Source of the DNA: Deinococcus sp.
GTDB taxonomy: Bacteria; Deinococcota; Deinococci; Deinococcales; Deinococcaceae
NCBI GenBank assembly: GCA_018260375.1
Contig: JAGLBF010000022.1
Span: 1-13,409, forward strand
Direction of reading: 5' to 3'
Length of the DNA stretch: 13,409 nt
How positions within the stretch are numbered: position 1 is the stretch's first letter; each line of letters begins with the position of its first letter. The position numbers were made by a program, and so were the translations under genes. The notes beneath the pieces are model-generated. The model was given only the letters and a program-made list of their open reading frames with translations, was not told where the DNA came from and made no database searches. Below, in pieces: positions 5,635 to 13,409 of the stretch.

Positions 5635-8343
5635 ATGAATAAACGTTTACTTTTATGTTTTGCCCTTGCACTAGGAACGGTGCAGGCCGCGCCAGCATCG
5701 TTGCCAGCGGGTACTGTCCTGAAGAATCAGGCCAGTGGCGACGCCATACTCACCACTGGGCCCATACAGTCTGTTTCGAATGTGGTTAGTACAGTGGTTA
5801 TCCCTGTGTGTAACGTCAGTGTAACCCCCAACGGCAGCGCAACGGCACCTGCCTATAGCAGCAGCCTGCTGCCCGGCGAGACGACCAGCTTTTTGTACAC
5901 GATACGCAACGTAGGTAACGACACCTTTACCATTCCACTTACGGCCCAGAACCTGGGAAGCACGCAGCCGCAGCTTAGCTTGTACCAAGACAGCAACAAT
6001 AACGGTACTTTGGACAGCACCGATGCACAGGTAAGCAGTGTGGAACTGGCAGCGGGCGCAACTGCCAAGGTCTTTTTACAGGCCTCCACTACCCAAGCTG
6101 ACCGTGACAACGCCCTGGTGAATCTGGTGGCCCAATGTCAGGGCGGCGCAAGCGACAACGACAACATCAGCCAGATTGTGATCGGCCCGCCGCCTGTGCT
6201 GGGACTGACCAAAACGTTTAGCAACACGGTATTAAAGCCAGGTGACACGACAACCGTCACCGTGATGCTGAGCAACACCGGCGCTTCGGGTAGCCGCGAA
6301 GTGGTGGTGAGCGATTCACTAATAACGCAGGTGAACAACGGCCTGCTGTACCAACCAGGCAGCGCCGCCGTGAGTGCTGGCACATTGGAATACAGCAGTG
6401 ACGGCAGCACCTGGACGACCACCGAGCCAAGCGCGGTAGAGCATGTGCGTCTACGCCTGGGCAGCGTCGCACCTGCGGGCGAGATTAGGCTGACCTTCCG
6501 CATGAAAGCGGATCCCAGCGCTGAGGGCCGCACCTTTATCAATACGGCAGATCTCACCTCCACAGTGGGCGGCGGGGCACAGGCCAGCGCTACTTTGAGT
6601 GTGCGCTACCAGCCTGCTGTCGCCATCGGCCCTGCAGGAAACCCCACGGCCACAGACGGAGCCGACAGCCAAACGGTGGCTTTTGCCCTTGCCAACCAGG
6701 AAACTTGCTTTGACCACACCGTCAAAAATACGGGCGATGTGAGTGACAACTTTAGCCTCTCGACCAGCTACAGCTCTGGCAGTGCCAACGTCACGGTGCG
6801 CGGCGCAGACGGCGCGGCGTTGTCCCAGCCCTTTACCCTGGCACCCCAGGCCAGCACCAATGTGCAGGTGTGCTACACCCCCACCATGACTGAGGGCGGT
6901 AAGTCACTAGACGCTACTGTCACGGTGAAGGGTGCACGCAGCACCAGTGACAGCACCACTGACCGCATAGACCGCGTAGAAACCCAGCTTCCCGTACTGA
7001 AAAAGACCATCAGCAAGGACGGCGACTCCGCCTGGCAATCGGGCGGCACTGTGACCACGGGCGACGGACTAACCTACACCCTCAGCGTCACCAACCCCTA
7101 CAGCACACCGCTGACCAATGTGAGCATCAACGACCCCCTGCCCGCTGACCTGACCGTCACCGCAGGCGCGCCCACCAGCTGGACGGTTGCCAGCCTGGCC
7201 CCAGGTGAAACCCGCGACTACACCATACATACCACCGTAGCGGCGACCAGCAAAGACAACGAAATGCTGGAAAACACCTTTACAGTGACCACCAAAGAAA
7301 TTCCGCAGACCCTCAAGAGCAATACGGTGGTGGCCTATGTCTGGAACAGCGTGCCTGTCATCAAAAAGGCTGCCAGCACCGACAGTGTCACCTTTGGCGA
7401 CCAGTTGCAGTACACCCTGACGCTGCAAAATGTCTCAGAAGCCAGCGCAATGGTCAATGTGCTAGTCACCGATAGCCCCGCCAAGGGCCTGCAGTACGTA
7501 CCCGGCAGCGCCAAGATAGACGGCAAACCCCTCACCGACCCTACCATCACGGGCAACAGCATGGCCTGGAGAGTAGACCGCATTGAGGCCAAAAGCCAGC
7601 GCCTGCTCACCTATAACATGCGTGTGACCCCTGAAGCCGCTGGCAATCTGGAAAACAGCGTGATTATGGAAGGCTTTGGTGCCAACGGACGCACCCGCGC
7701 CGTCGCCAGCAGCCGCGCTTTTGCCCAAGTGGTGCTCAAGCTGCTCAACTTTGCTCCGCAAGCTGACATTCTGGGTACGGTTTTTGTAGACTACGACGGC
7801 AACGGCAAACAAAACCAAGATGACCTGCCGCTCAGCGGCGCGCGCGTCATCCTGGCAGGCGGGCGCATCAGCCAGACCGACGCCCGTGGACGCTTTCACT
7901 TTGGCAACGTGGCCCTCGGTACTCAGGCGCTGCGCCTTGACCCTGCCAGCGTACCGTATCAGTCAGAAGCGGGCAGTCCCGCTACCCGCAGCGTGTATGT
8001 CAACGGGCTGACCAGCGTAGACTTTGCCCTCAAACCCAATGCCGGCGTTGTGGGCCGTACTATCAGCTTTAGCCAGGGCGACTTGAACACCAGCAAAACG
8101 GTGAGCCGCATTGCCGGTGGCTATCAGGTACAGCTGAACATTGATTCACCTCGCCCCCTAACAGCGTTTAGCCTGCAAGATACCTTGCCTCAGGGTGCTG
8201 TGCTGCGCAGTGGACAAAACAGCTATGCTGGCCCACTGGCAGCAGGCCGTACCACCCTGAACTACACCTACTCGGTGAGCGGCAACCCTACCAGTGTGCC
8301 TGCCGACTTATTCACGGCACCCACGATAAGTGAGGGGAAATAA
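5635..8343 (+). CDS. Secreted multi-domain DUF11 / SdrD-B-like stalk protein
   Basis: The 902-residue product begins with a signal peptide (MNKRLLLCFALALGTVQA, cleavage about residue 18). Residues 25-58 hold the NQASGDA...SNVVSTVV module shared with the 3291 gene. Then come an Ig-like domain (about 60-183) with a calcium-loop-like DSNNNGTLDSTD (119-130), and a DUF11 domain (about 189-323, LTKTFSNTVLKPGDTTTV). A cysteine-containing beta domain (about 327-450, Cys358 and Cys413) is followed by two more DUF11 domains (about 453-565, LKKTISKDGD; about 574-690, IKKAASTDSVTFGDQLQYT). An SdrD-B or carboxypeptidase-regulatory-like domain comes next (about 711-800, GTVFVDYDGNGKQNQDDLPL), then a final beta domain to the end. 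It has neither a sorting motif nor a barrel. It is the first gene of a coupled operon, directly abutting the barrel gene in the same frame, so it is likely a surface stalk that works with the barrel. An adhesive or structural role is inference. Confidence 0.9.
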   Translation: MNKRLLLCFALALGTVQAAPASLPAGTVLKNQASGDAILTTGPIQSVSNVVSTVVIPVCNVSVTPNGSATAPAYSSSLLPGETTSFLYTIRNVGNDTFTIPLTAQNLGSTQPQLSLYQDSNNNGTLDSTDAQVSSVELAAGATAKVFLQASTTQADRDNALVNLVAQCQGGASDNDNISQIVIGPPPVLGLTKTFSNTVLKPGDTTTVTVMLSNTGASGSREVVVSDSLITQVNNGLLYQPGSAAVSAGTLEYSSDGSTWTTTEPSAVEHVRLRLGSVAPAGEIRLTFRMKADPSAEGRTFINTADLTSTVGGGAQASATLSVRYQPAVAIGPAGNPTATDGADSQTVAFALANQETCFDHTVKNTGDVSDNFSLSTSYSSGSANVTVRGADGAALSQPFTLAPQASTNVQVCYTPTMTEGGKSLDATVTVKGARSTSDSTTDRIDRVETQLPVLKKTISKDGDSAWQSGGTVTTGDGLTYTLSVTNPYSTPLTNVSINDPLPADLTVTAGAPTSWTVASLAPGETRDYTIHTTVAATSKDNEMLENTFTVTTKEIPQTLKSNTVVAYVWNSVPVIKKAASTDSVTFGDQLQYTLTLQNVSEASAMVNVLVTDSPAKGLQYVPGSAKIDGKPLTDPTITGNSMAWRVDRIEAKSQRLLTYNMRVTPEAAGNLENSVIMEGFGANGRTRAVASSRAFAQVVLKLLNFAPQADILGTVFVDYDGNGKQNQDDLPLSGARVILAGGRISQTDARGRFHFGNVALGTQALRLDPASVPYQSEAGSPATRSVYVNGLTSVDFALKPNAGVVGRTISFSQGDLNTSKTVSRIAGGYQVQLNIDSPRPLTAFSLQDTLPQGAVLRSGQNSYAGPLAAGRTTLNYTYSVSGNPTSVPADLFTAPTISEGK
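8332..8337 (+). promoter_or_regulatory. Shine-Dalgarno site of the barrel gene, inside the preceding gene
   Basis: GAGGGG ends 6 nt before the ATG at 8344 and lies within the last codons of the 5635 gene. It supports independent or coupled initiation at 8344 rather than readthrough of the TAA at 8341-8343. Confidence 0.6.
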
Positions 8344-11300
8344 ATGAGGAAAACCACCATAACCGCGCCCAAGTTGTTTCATACTGTCAGCGCCTTGCTG
8401 CTGGCCTCGGCCCTGATGCCTGTGGCTGCACAACAAAACCAGGTACAGCCCCAAACACTGGACACCCGCAAGTCAGCGGCACAAGCCGAGGTACAACGTC
8501 CTCAAGTGCTGCCTGTCACGGTGCCGTACAGTGTACCTGTACCAGACTCACAATCCGCCGCGAACCAGAGCCGCGCCCAAGTTCTTTTGTCACAAGCCCT
8601 GCCTCAGAGTGCGGTATATGTGGTGGGCAGCAGCCGCCTAAACGGTCTGCCCGTAGCTGACCCCGTACGCGGCCCCAGCGGTACGCTGTACTGGACATTG
8701 CCCGCCCGCAACGACGGCGTACTTACCTTTCAAGTGACGGCCCTGCCCGCCCAGGTCGCTGCCCTGACCCTGCCCAGCTTGCACAGCATTGACCCCCAGG
8801 TGAGCGGCGCGCAAACAGGTAGTGTCCGCTACTTGCCCATCAACGGCAGCGCACTGGTGATGTCTGACCTGGTGCAGGCCCAGCCTTTTCAGGCGGCCGA
8901 AGTGGTCAGCGAAAACGCCGGCGCTATCAAGTTGCCCGCGCAGGGTACCACCTACCGTACCCGCGACAAAATCACCGTGACGGTTGAAGGCCCCCTCGGT
9001 GACGCACCTGTGCCTGTGGTTAACGGCGTTCCTGCCCGCGCCGACCAGGTGGGTACCACCATCACTGACCCGCAACGGGGTGTGCAGCGCCTGGAATACT
9101 ATGGCCTGTCGATTCGTACGGGCGAAAACCACATCACTCTGGGCCAAGACGACGTAAAAGTCTACCTCGCTGGCCCGACCAGCCGCATTGATATTGAGCC
9201 GCTGAATGTTATCGCCGACGGTGTCACCCCTATTCGGCTGCGCCTGCGTGCCCTTGACGCTCAGGGCATACGCACCAATGAAGCTTACCTTACCCTCAGC
9301 AGCAACCTAGAGCCGCTTAAAGCTGATGCCAACCCCGGTGAGGGCGGCTACCAGGTGGCCTTGCAAGAGGGCGAAGGCCTGCTTGAGCTGCGCCCGCAGA
9401 CCACCCCCATCACCCTGCACCTAGAAATGCTAGCGGGGCGCAACATCATGCGCCGCGACATTGACATTTCACCCGACCAACACGCTGTGGGCGTAGGTAT
9501 GCTGAGCGCTACCCTGGGCCTGGGCAGCGGTAGCCTGAGCGATAACTTTTCGGTACGCGCCCGCGCTTACTACGAAGGCCCACTGTCTGGCGGCAAACTC
9601 TACATCGCCGCCGACAAAGACGGCCTGCCCACCACCACCAACGCGCTGCCCACCAACGAGCGCTTTACCAACTACGGCGACAGCAGCGTAGAAACCCTGC
9701 CGCTGCAAGGCGCAGACCCCGTAGCCTTTATCTATGACAACCCGCGCTTTAGGGTCAGCTACCGCCTGAGCCAGGTGCCGCTGGTGGTGTTGCCGCTCAG
9801 CACCCAAATCACCGCGCTGACGGTAGAGAGCAAAACCAACCCCGCACTCTCAGGCTTTGTGGCTTCTGTGCCTTCTGGACAGATTACCGGTGAAGTGGTG
9901 CAGCCCGAAGGCACGCGCCTGCTGCGCCTGGGTCACAACGACATTATCATTGGCAGCCAAGTGCTGACCTTGGTCAAACTCGACCGCGTAAGCGGCGCTG
10001 AACTGTCGCGCACTCCCCTGACAGAAGGGGCCGACTACAGCATTGACCCCCAGACCGGCATCGTGACCCTCGCCCGTGCGCTGAGCAGCGTAGACGGCGA
10101 TCTCAATACCCAGTATGTGAATGCTGCCTACCGCATTGCTGACCCCAAGAGATACCGCTCACTCGCCTACGGGGTGCAACTCGCCCAGCGCGGCGAAGCG
10201 GGCGCGGGCCACTACGAAGTGGGCGCAGCCGTGGTGAGCATGGACAGCACTGTCACCTTTGGCGTAGCGGGCAAATACATTGACCCCCAGATTGACGCGG
10301 GTGCCAACGTCTTTTATTCGGGCGGGGTGCTGGCTTCGGCGCATCTCAACTCTAAGTATGGCCTGCAGGGTGAGCGTGGCGGTGCCTTTAGCGTGCGCTA
10401 CCAGAGTGACGGCTACACGGGTCTGAGTGCGGGCAGCAAGGGCTTTACTGCCAGCGGGCGCTACAACTGGCAGCTGAACAAAACCTTTGGCGTGCGACTA
10501 GAGGGTGAATACAACCCCCAAAGTTCGCTGCAGGCAGGCAGTGACGGCTCTGTTGGCGTACTGGGCACCTACAAACTGTCGCCCTGGACGGTGGGCGCGG
10601 GCGTGCGCTACGGCTTTGGCGCAAAAAGCGGCTTTGGTGTGACCGGATTGGTCGGGTATAACCGCGATCCGCTGAATGTAGAACTCAGCCAGACGGTACC
10701 AGTCAGCGGCACCCTCAGCTCCACCACCGAGCTAAAGGTGGGCTACCACATCAACCAGTGGACGACGCTTCAGTTCCGCGACGTCTATGACTGGAAGACG
10801 GGCAATGCGGGGGCGCTGTCACTCACTACTACGCTGGGCAACACCAACTACATCGCCGCCTACGAAACCGCCAACGGCAGCGGGCAAGAAAACCGCGCCC
10901 GCTTTGGCGTAGGCACCAGCTTGGTGCTGAGTGACCGCAGCAGCGTGGGCCTGCGTGCCGCGTACCTGCGCAACTTGCAAAGCCAGACCAACGAACTGAC
11001 GGCGGGCGCTGACCTGGCCTACAAGGGCGATAACTACCGCGCTGGTGTGGGCGCTGACCTGAGCTACCGCAGCGACACCGGTACGCTGGGCGTGCTGCAC
11101 GGCGGCGTTAGCGGCGACATCAACGAGCACCTGAACCTGAGCGCCGACGCGACCAGCGAAGTGGGCGCACGTCAGGGCCTGAAGTTTGGCCTGGGCTACG
11201 CCTACCGCGCTTCTGAGCTGAGCAGCCTGGGCTACTTTCGCTACTTGCAAGGTAGCCTAGCGGGCGGCAATGACAACGTCAGCGGCGGCGTAGCGGCTGA

Positions 11301-11649
11301 GTACCGCCAGCCGACCTTTGCCGTACGCGCCGGCTTTGATGCCCGCATGCTGCTCAGCGACCACGACACGCTAACCTACCAGCCCTATATCGGCGCTAAC
11401 CTGTACTTTGCAGACCGCTTTAGTGTGGGCGCTTGGGGCCGCGCCTTGTTGCAGCCTGCCACCTCCACCAGCTTGTATGGTTACGGCCTAGAAGCGGGCA
11501 TCAAAGTCTTGCCTAGCTTGTGGCTGAGCGCTGGCTACAACCTAAAGGGCTTTGACGGCATACCCACGGCTGGGTTTTATACCAAGCCGGGTCTGTACTT
11601 GCGCCTAGACCTAACCCTCGATGAAACACTGAATGGAGTGAGAAAATGA
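8344..11649 (+). CDS. Outer-membrane beta-barrel protein with Ig-like N-terminal domains
   Basis: The 1101-residue product has a signal peptide with a hydrophobic core TVSALLLASALMPVAA (cleavage about residue 29). A Gln/Pro-rich stretch (30-75) is followed by beta-rich domains (about 78-270) and an invasin/Ig-like domain (about 279-375, RIDIEPLNVIADGVTPIRLR). Residues about 405-475 contain FTNYGDSSVETLPLQGADPV. This resembles the 'YGDSS' segment I associate with DUF11-linked outer-membrane proteins elsewhere. From about 605 to the end there are many short amphipathic strands rich in Gly, Tyr and alternating hydrophobics (SLAYGVQLAQ, ASGRYNWQLN, GLYLRLDLTL), as expected for a large barrel closing at about residue 1092. 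It has no cysteine. The start abuts the previous TAA with a GAGGGG site, and its stop overlaps the next start as ATGA. The barrel likely sits in the outer membrane and holds or passes its operon partners; this role is inference. Confidence 0.85.
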   Translation: MRKTTITAPKLFHTVSALLLASALMPVAAQQNQVQPQTLDTRKSAAQAEVQRPQVLPVTVPYSVPVPDSQSAANQSRAQVLLSQALPQSAVYVVGSSRLNGLPVADPVRGPSGTLYWTLPARNDGVLTFQVTALPAQVAALTLPSLHSIDPQVSGAQTGSVRYLPINGSALVMSDLVQAQPFQAAEVVSENAGAIKLPAQGTTYRTRDKITVTVEGPLGDAPVPVVNGVPARADQVGTTITDPQRGVQRLEYYGLSIRTGENHITLGQDDVKVYLAGPTSRIDIEPLNVIADGVTPIRLRLRALDAQGIRTNEAYLTLSSNLEPLKADANPGEGGYQVALQEGEGLLELRPQTTPITLHLEMLAGRNIMRRDIDISPDQHAVGVGMLSATLGLGSGSLSDNFSVRARAYYEGPLSGGKLYIAADKDGLPTTTNALPTNERFTNYGDSSVETLPLQGADPVAFIYDNPRFRVSYRLSQVPLVVLPLSTQITALTVESKTNPALSGFVASVPSGQITGEVVQPEGTRLLRLGHNDIIIGSQVLTLVKLDRVSGAELSRTPLTEGADYSIDPQTGIVTLARALSSVDGDLNTQYVNAAYRIADPKRYRSLAYGVQLAQRGEAGAGHYEVGAAVVSMDSTVTFGVAGKYIDPQIDAGANVFYSGGVLASAHLNSKYGLQGERGGAFSVRYQSDGYTGLSAGSKGFTASGRYNWQLNKTFGVRLEGEYNPQSSLQAGSDGSVGVLGTYKLSPWTVGAGVRYGFGAKSGFGVTGLVGYNRDPLNVELSQTVPVSGTLSSTTELKVGYHINQWTTLQFRDVYDWKTGNAGALSLTTTLGNTNYIAAYETANGSGQENRARFGVGTSLVLSDRSSVGLRAAYLRNLQSQTNELTAGADLAYKGDNYRAGVGADLSYRSDTGTLGVLHGGVSGDINEHLNLSADATSEVGARQGLKFGLGYAYRASELSSLGYFRYLQGSLAGGNDNVSGGVAAEYRQPTFAVRAGFDARMLLSDHDTLTYQPYIGANLYFADRFSVGAWGRALLQPATSTSLYGYGLEAGIKVLPSLWLSAGYNLKGFDGIPTAGFYTKPGLYLRLDLTLDETLNGVRK
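11635..11638 (+). promoter_or_regulatory. Shine-Dalgarno site of the 11646 gene
   Basis: GGAG ends 7 nt before the ATG at 11646, within the last codons of the barrel gene. Together with the ATGA stop-start overlap it points to translational coupling. Confidence 0.55.
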
Positions 11650-13409
11650 AGAAGTTTGCCAGGACATTAACCACTACTGTGCTGCTCGGACTTGGTGCGT
11701 ATGCTGGAGCACAGACGACAGCTTGTACAGCTATACCAGACCCTGAAGTACCACAATTTATTACTGGAAATTGGACAAGAACCGCCTATAAACCTGATGG
11801 TACTACAGCTCCTAATGTAGGTGGATTTGCATTCTTGTCGCAAAATGATAGCGAATATTCTGGTGGTAAAGCCGAAACTTTACTCTACAATGTTGATCTT
11901 TGGGATCAGAGAAATGAATATATTGCTACTTCTCCCGTTGTAAATATAAATAATGTTCGTTATTTACAGATGGGCTTCACTTTCGCGAACTATCTTAGAA
12001 CAGAAGGTAATTCCACCATTTTTGATATTAAATATAATGGAACCGCCTATGCTTCTATCATAACTCCTGACCCTACTGATGCTGACCCCCATACTGCACG
12101 TGTTATCGGCCTAAATGGTGCAACAATATACAATACTGATGGAACCCTGACTCCTGTAACCACAACTGATAAAACACAGCAAACTGGTTTTGTTGTTGAT
12201 AATGCAATTATCAATACGCAACCCGGTTATGATCTCGATATAACATTGAGAAAGATGTTTTATATTCGTTTGCCCGATAACGTTTCTCCTTCTGGCACTA
12301 TAAGGATTGTCAAGCGGGTAAATCCCAATGCTGCTCTTGATAGTTTTGGAGATGACATCCGTATCTGGCTTCCCAGAGCCTTGTCTACCTCTCTATGCCT
12401 ACAAAAGAAATTAGATGTTGGTACGACACCTAATAATTTTAAGTTCACCACTACACAATTAGACAACGCCTACATACAGGATTCAGGACTGCCCAATCAA
12501 ATTACCATTCCTGTTGCAAACACTACTGGTCTTTTTTCTAAGGCTCCTAATTCTGGCTCAGGCCCTAACACCTCTACTATTCTTAATCCTAGTAGTATTA
12601 CGGTTACTGAGAATGCTCCTGGTTTTACTATTACCAAGGTTATATGTGATAGGCCAGCATACCGTGATGGCAGCACCTCCACGAAGCCTATAAAGTTACC
12701 TACACCTGCCAACAATGTTGTTGCTGTAGATAGCACTACAAATACAGCTACCATTACCAGCCTAACCATTGGTCAGATGACTACGTGCACGTTCTATAAC
12801 AGTGACACCACTCAGGCAAATTTCCCCAGATTTACACTGATCAAAAACTTTACTGGCTTTAGCAATCCTCTTGATACCGTAAACATTAAGATTGCTGAGG
12901 GCAGTTACGGCTCCGCAAATACAGATGTAAGTAATACCGGTACACGTACAGGCACAGTAACCTATAAAGGCACAAATTTGTTGTTTAACACTACTAACGG
13001 GTCTACAACTACAACTTCTTCCGGTGTTCCACCTCTATTTACACTGGGTGAAACCTTTGCTAGCGGTACTACGCCCAGTGATTATACCAAAACTTATAGC
13101 TGCACCAACGCCACTACAGGTGGTACGGCTGTACCTACCGCGAGCACTCCTTTGCCCTTCTCTGGTCAATCTGGTCAATTTACTATACAACCTGCCCAGG
13201 GTGATAATATTACCTGTACGCTTGTTAATAACCTTACCGTTAGCCCTCCTACCACCACTGTAAACCTTACCAAAACAGGTCAAACTGTTGTTACAGCGGG
13301 CAGTACCATCACTTATAAGCTGACTGCCAAAAACACTGCGACCTCAGCAGTAGATGTGGTGCTTACCGATAAGCTCAATCCTATTGTTACAGCGGCTATA
13401 GGTACGGTT
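11646..13409 (+). CDS. Secreted protein with prealbumin-like repeats and DUF11 domain (incomplete at window edge)
   Basis: The frame stays open from 11646 to the last base, giving the first 588 residues with no stop. It starts with a signal peptide (MKKFARTLTTTVLLGLGAYA, cleavage about residue 22). An N-terminal domain follows (about 24-248, with GNWTRTAYKPDG and Cys27) that I do not recognise. Two repeats (about 250-387 and 395-530) look like SpaA/prealbumin-type domains: each ends in a cysteine-centred strand, CTFYN (381-385) and CTLVNN (524-529), paired with an earlier cysteine, Cys334 and Cys486. A DUF11 domain begins about 538 (VNLTKTGQTVVTAGSTITYK) and is cut by the edge. The start overlaps the barrel gene's TGA as ATGA. 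Its coding sequence is strikingly A+T-rich (about 30-37% G+C in sampled lines around 11881-12000) compared with about 70% in a sampled line of the barrel gene. It is likely an exported partner of the barrel. Confidence 0.88.
   Translation, partial: MKKFARTLTTTVLLGLGAYAGAQTTACTAIPDPEVPQFITGNWTRTAYKPDGTTAPNVGGFAFLSQNDSEYSGGKAETLLYNVDLWDQRNEYIATSPVVNINNVRYLQMGFTFANYLRTEGNSTIFDIKYNGTAYASIITPDPTDADPHTARVIGLNGATIYNTDGTLTPVTTTDKTQQTGFVVDNAIINTQPGYDLDITLRKMFYIRLPDNVSPSGTIRIVKRVNPNAALDSFGDDIRIWLPRALSTSLCLQKKLDVGTTPNNFKFTTTQLDNAYIQDSGLPNQITIPVANTTGLFSKAPNSGSGPNTSTILNPSSITVTENAPGFTITKVICDRPAYRDGSTSTKPIKLPTPANNVVAVDSTTNTATITSLTIGQMTTCTFYNSDTTQANFPRFTLIKNFTGFSNPLDTVNIKIAEGSYGSANTDVSNTGTRTGTVTYKGTNLLFNTTNGSTTTTSSGVPPLFTLGETFASGTTPSDYTKTYSCTNATTGGTAVPTASTPLPFSGQSGQFTIQPAQGDNITCTLVNNLTVSPPTTTVNLTKTGQTVVTAGSTITYKLTAKNTATSAVDVVLTDKLNPIVTAAIGTV

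Noticed and set aside
8341..8346. Sequencing error or pseudogene at the TAA between stalk and barrel genes
   Set aside because: A ribosome site and a complete signal peptide immediately follow the stop, so two genuine genes are the simpler reading.
10819..11250. 143-residue minus-strand Ala/Val/Gln-rich open frame, and similar ones inside the barrel gene
   Set aside because: They mirror the regular codon pattern of the barrel strands and lack start signals.
13161..13178. Tandem 9-mer TCTGGTCAA x2 as a repeat element
   Set aside because: Only two copies within coding sequence (SGQSGQ); too short to be meaningful.
1..13409. tRNA, rRNA, CRISPR arrays, insertion sequences, transposases or attachment sites
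   Set aside because: I saw no cloverleaf with CCA-type ends, no regularly spaced repeats with unique spacers, and no transposase or integrase motifs in any frame.

Overview
The window suggests a member of Deinococcota, most probably a Deinococcus-like bacterium. Two genes appear to be leaderless, with a TAnnnT box exactly 7 nt before the ATG. The secreted proteins carry DUF11 (TIGR01451-type) repeats with the N-terminal 'NQA...SN.VST' module that I associate with deinococcal surface proteins, and they sit beside a large outer-membrane-type beta-barrel. Base composition is uneven: about 70% G+C in a sampled stretch of the barrel gene, but only 30-37% in the gene that follows it. No species can be assigned from sequence reading alone.

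The left part (1-2980) is mainly housekeeping. It holds a polar amino acid ABC transporter ATPase (172-918, +), recX (1090-1602, -), rpsT for ribosomal protein S20 (1846-2127, +) behind a leader with three inverted repeats, and an unrecognised minus-strand protein with pentapeptide tandem repeats (2266-2970). rpsT and the unknown gene converge on a probable terminator near 2134-2203.

The right part (2971-13409) is a cell-surface locus. A monocistronic Thr-rich secreted DUF11 protein (3291-5339) has its own promoter candidate, a Shine-Dalgarno site and a strong terminator (5369-5403). After an A+T-rich regulatory gap of about 230 bp comes a tightly packed operon: a 902-residue DUF11/SdrD-B-like stalk protein (5635-8343), a 1101-residue Ig-like plus beta-barrel protein (8344-11649), and a secreted protein with prealbumin-like repeats and a DUF11 domain (11646 to the window edge, incomplete). 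The first two operon genes are separated by a single in-frame TAA with no spacer. The second and third overlap by ATGA.

My working model is that the barrel anchors or exports the repeat-rich stalk proteins on the outer surface. In other bacteria I know DUF11 repeats, SdrD-B-like domains and a barrel as parts of one polypeptide; here they are split over coupled genes. The model is inference; the gene order, coupling, signal peptides and domain patterns are visible in the sequence.
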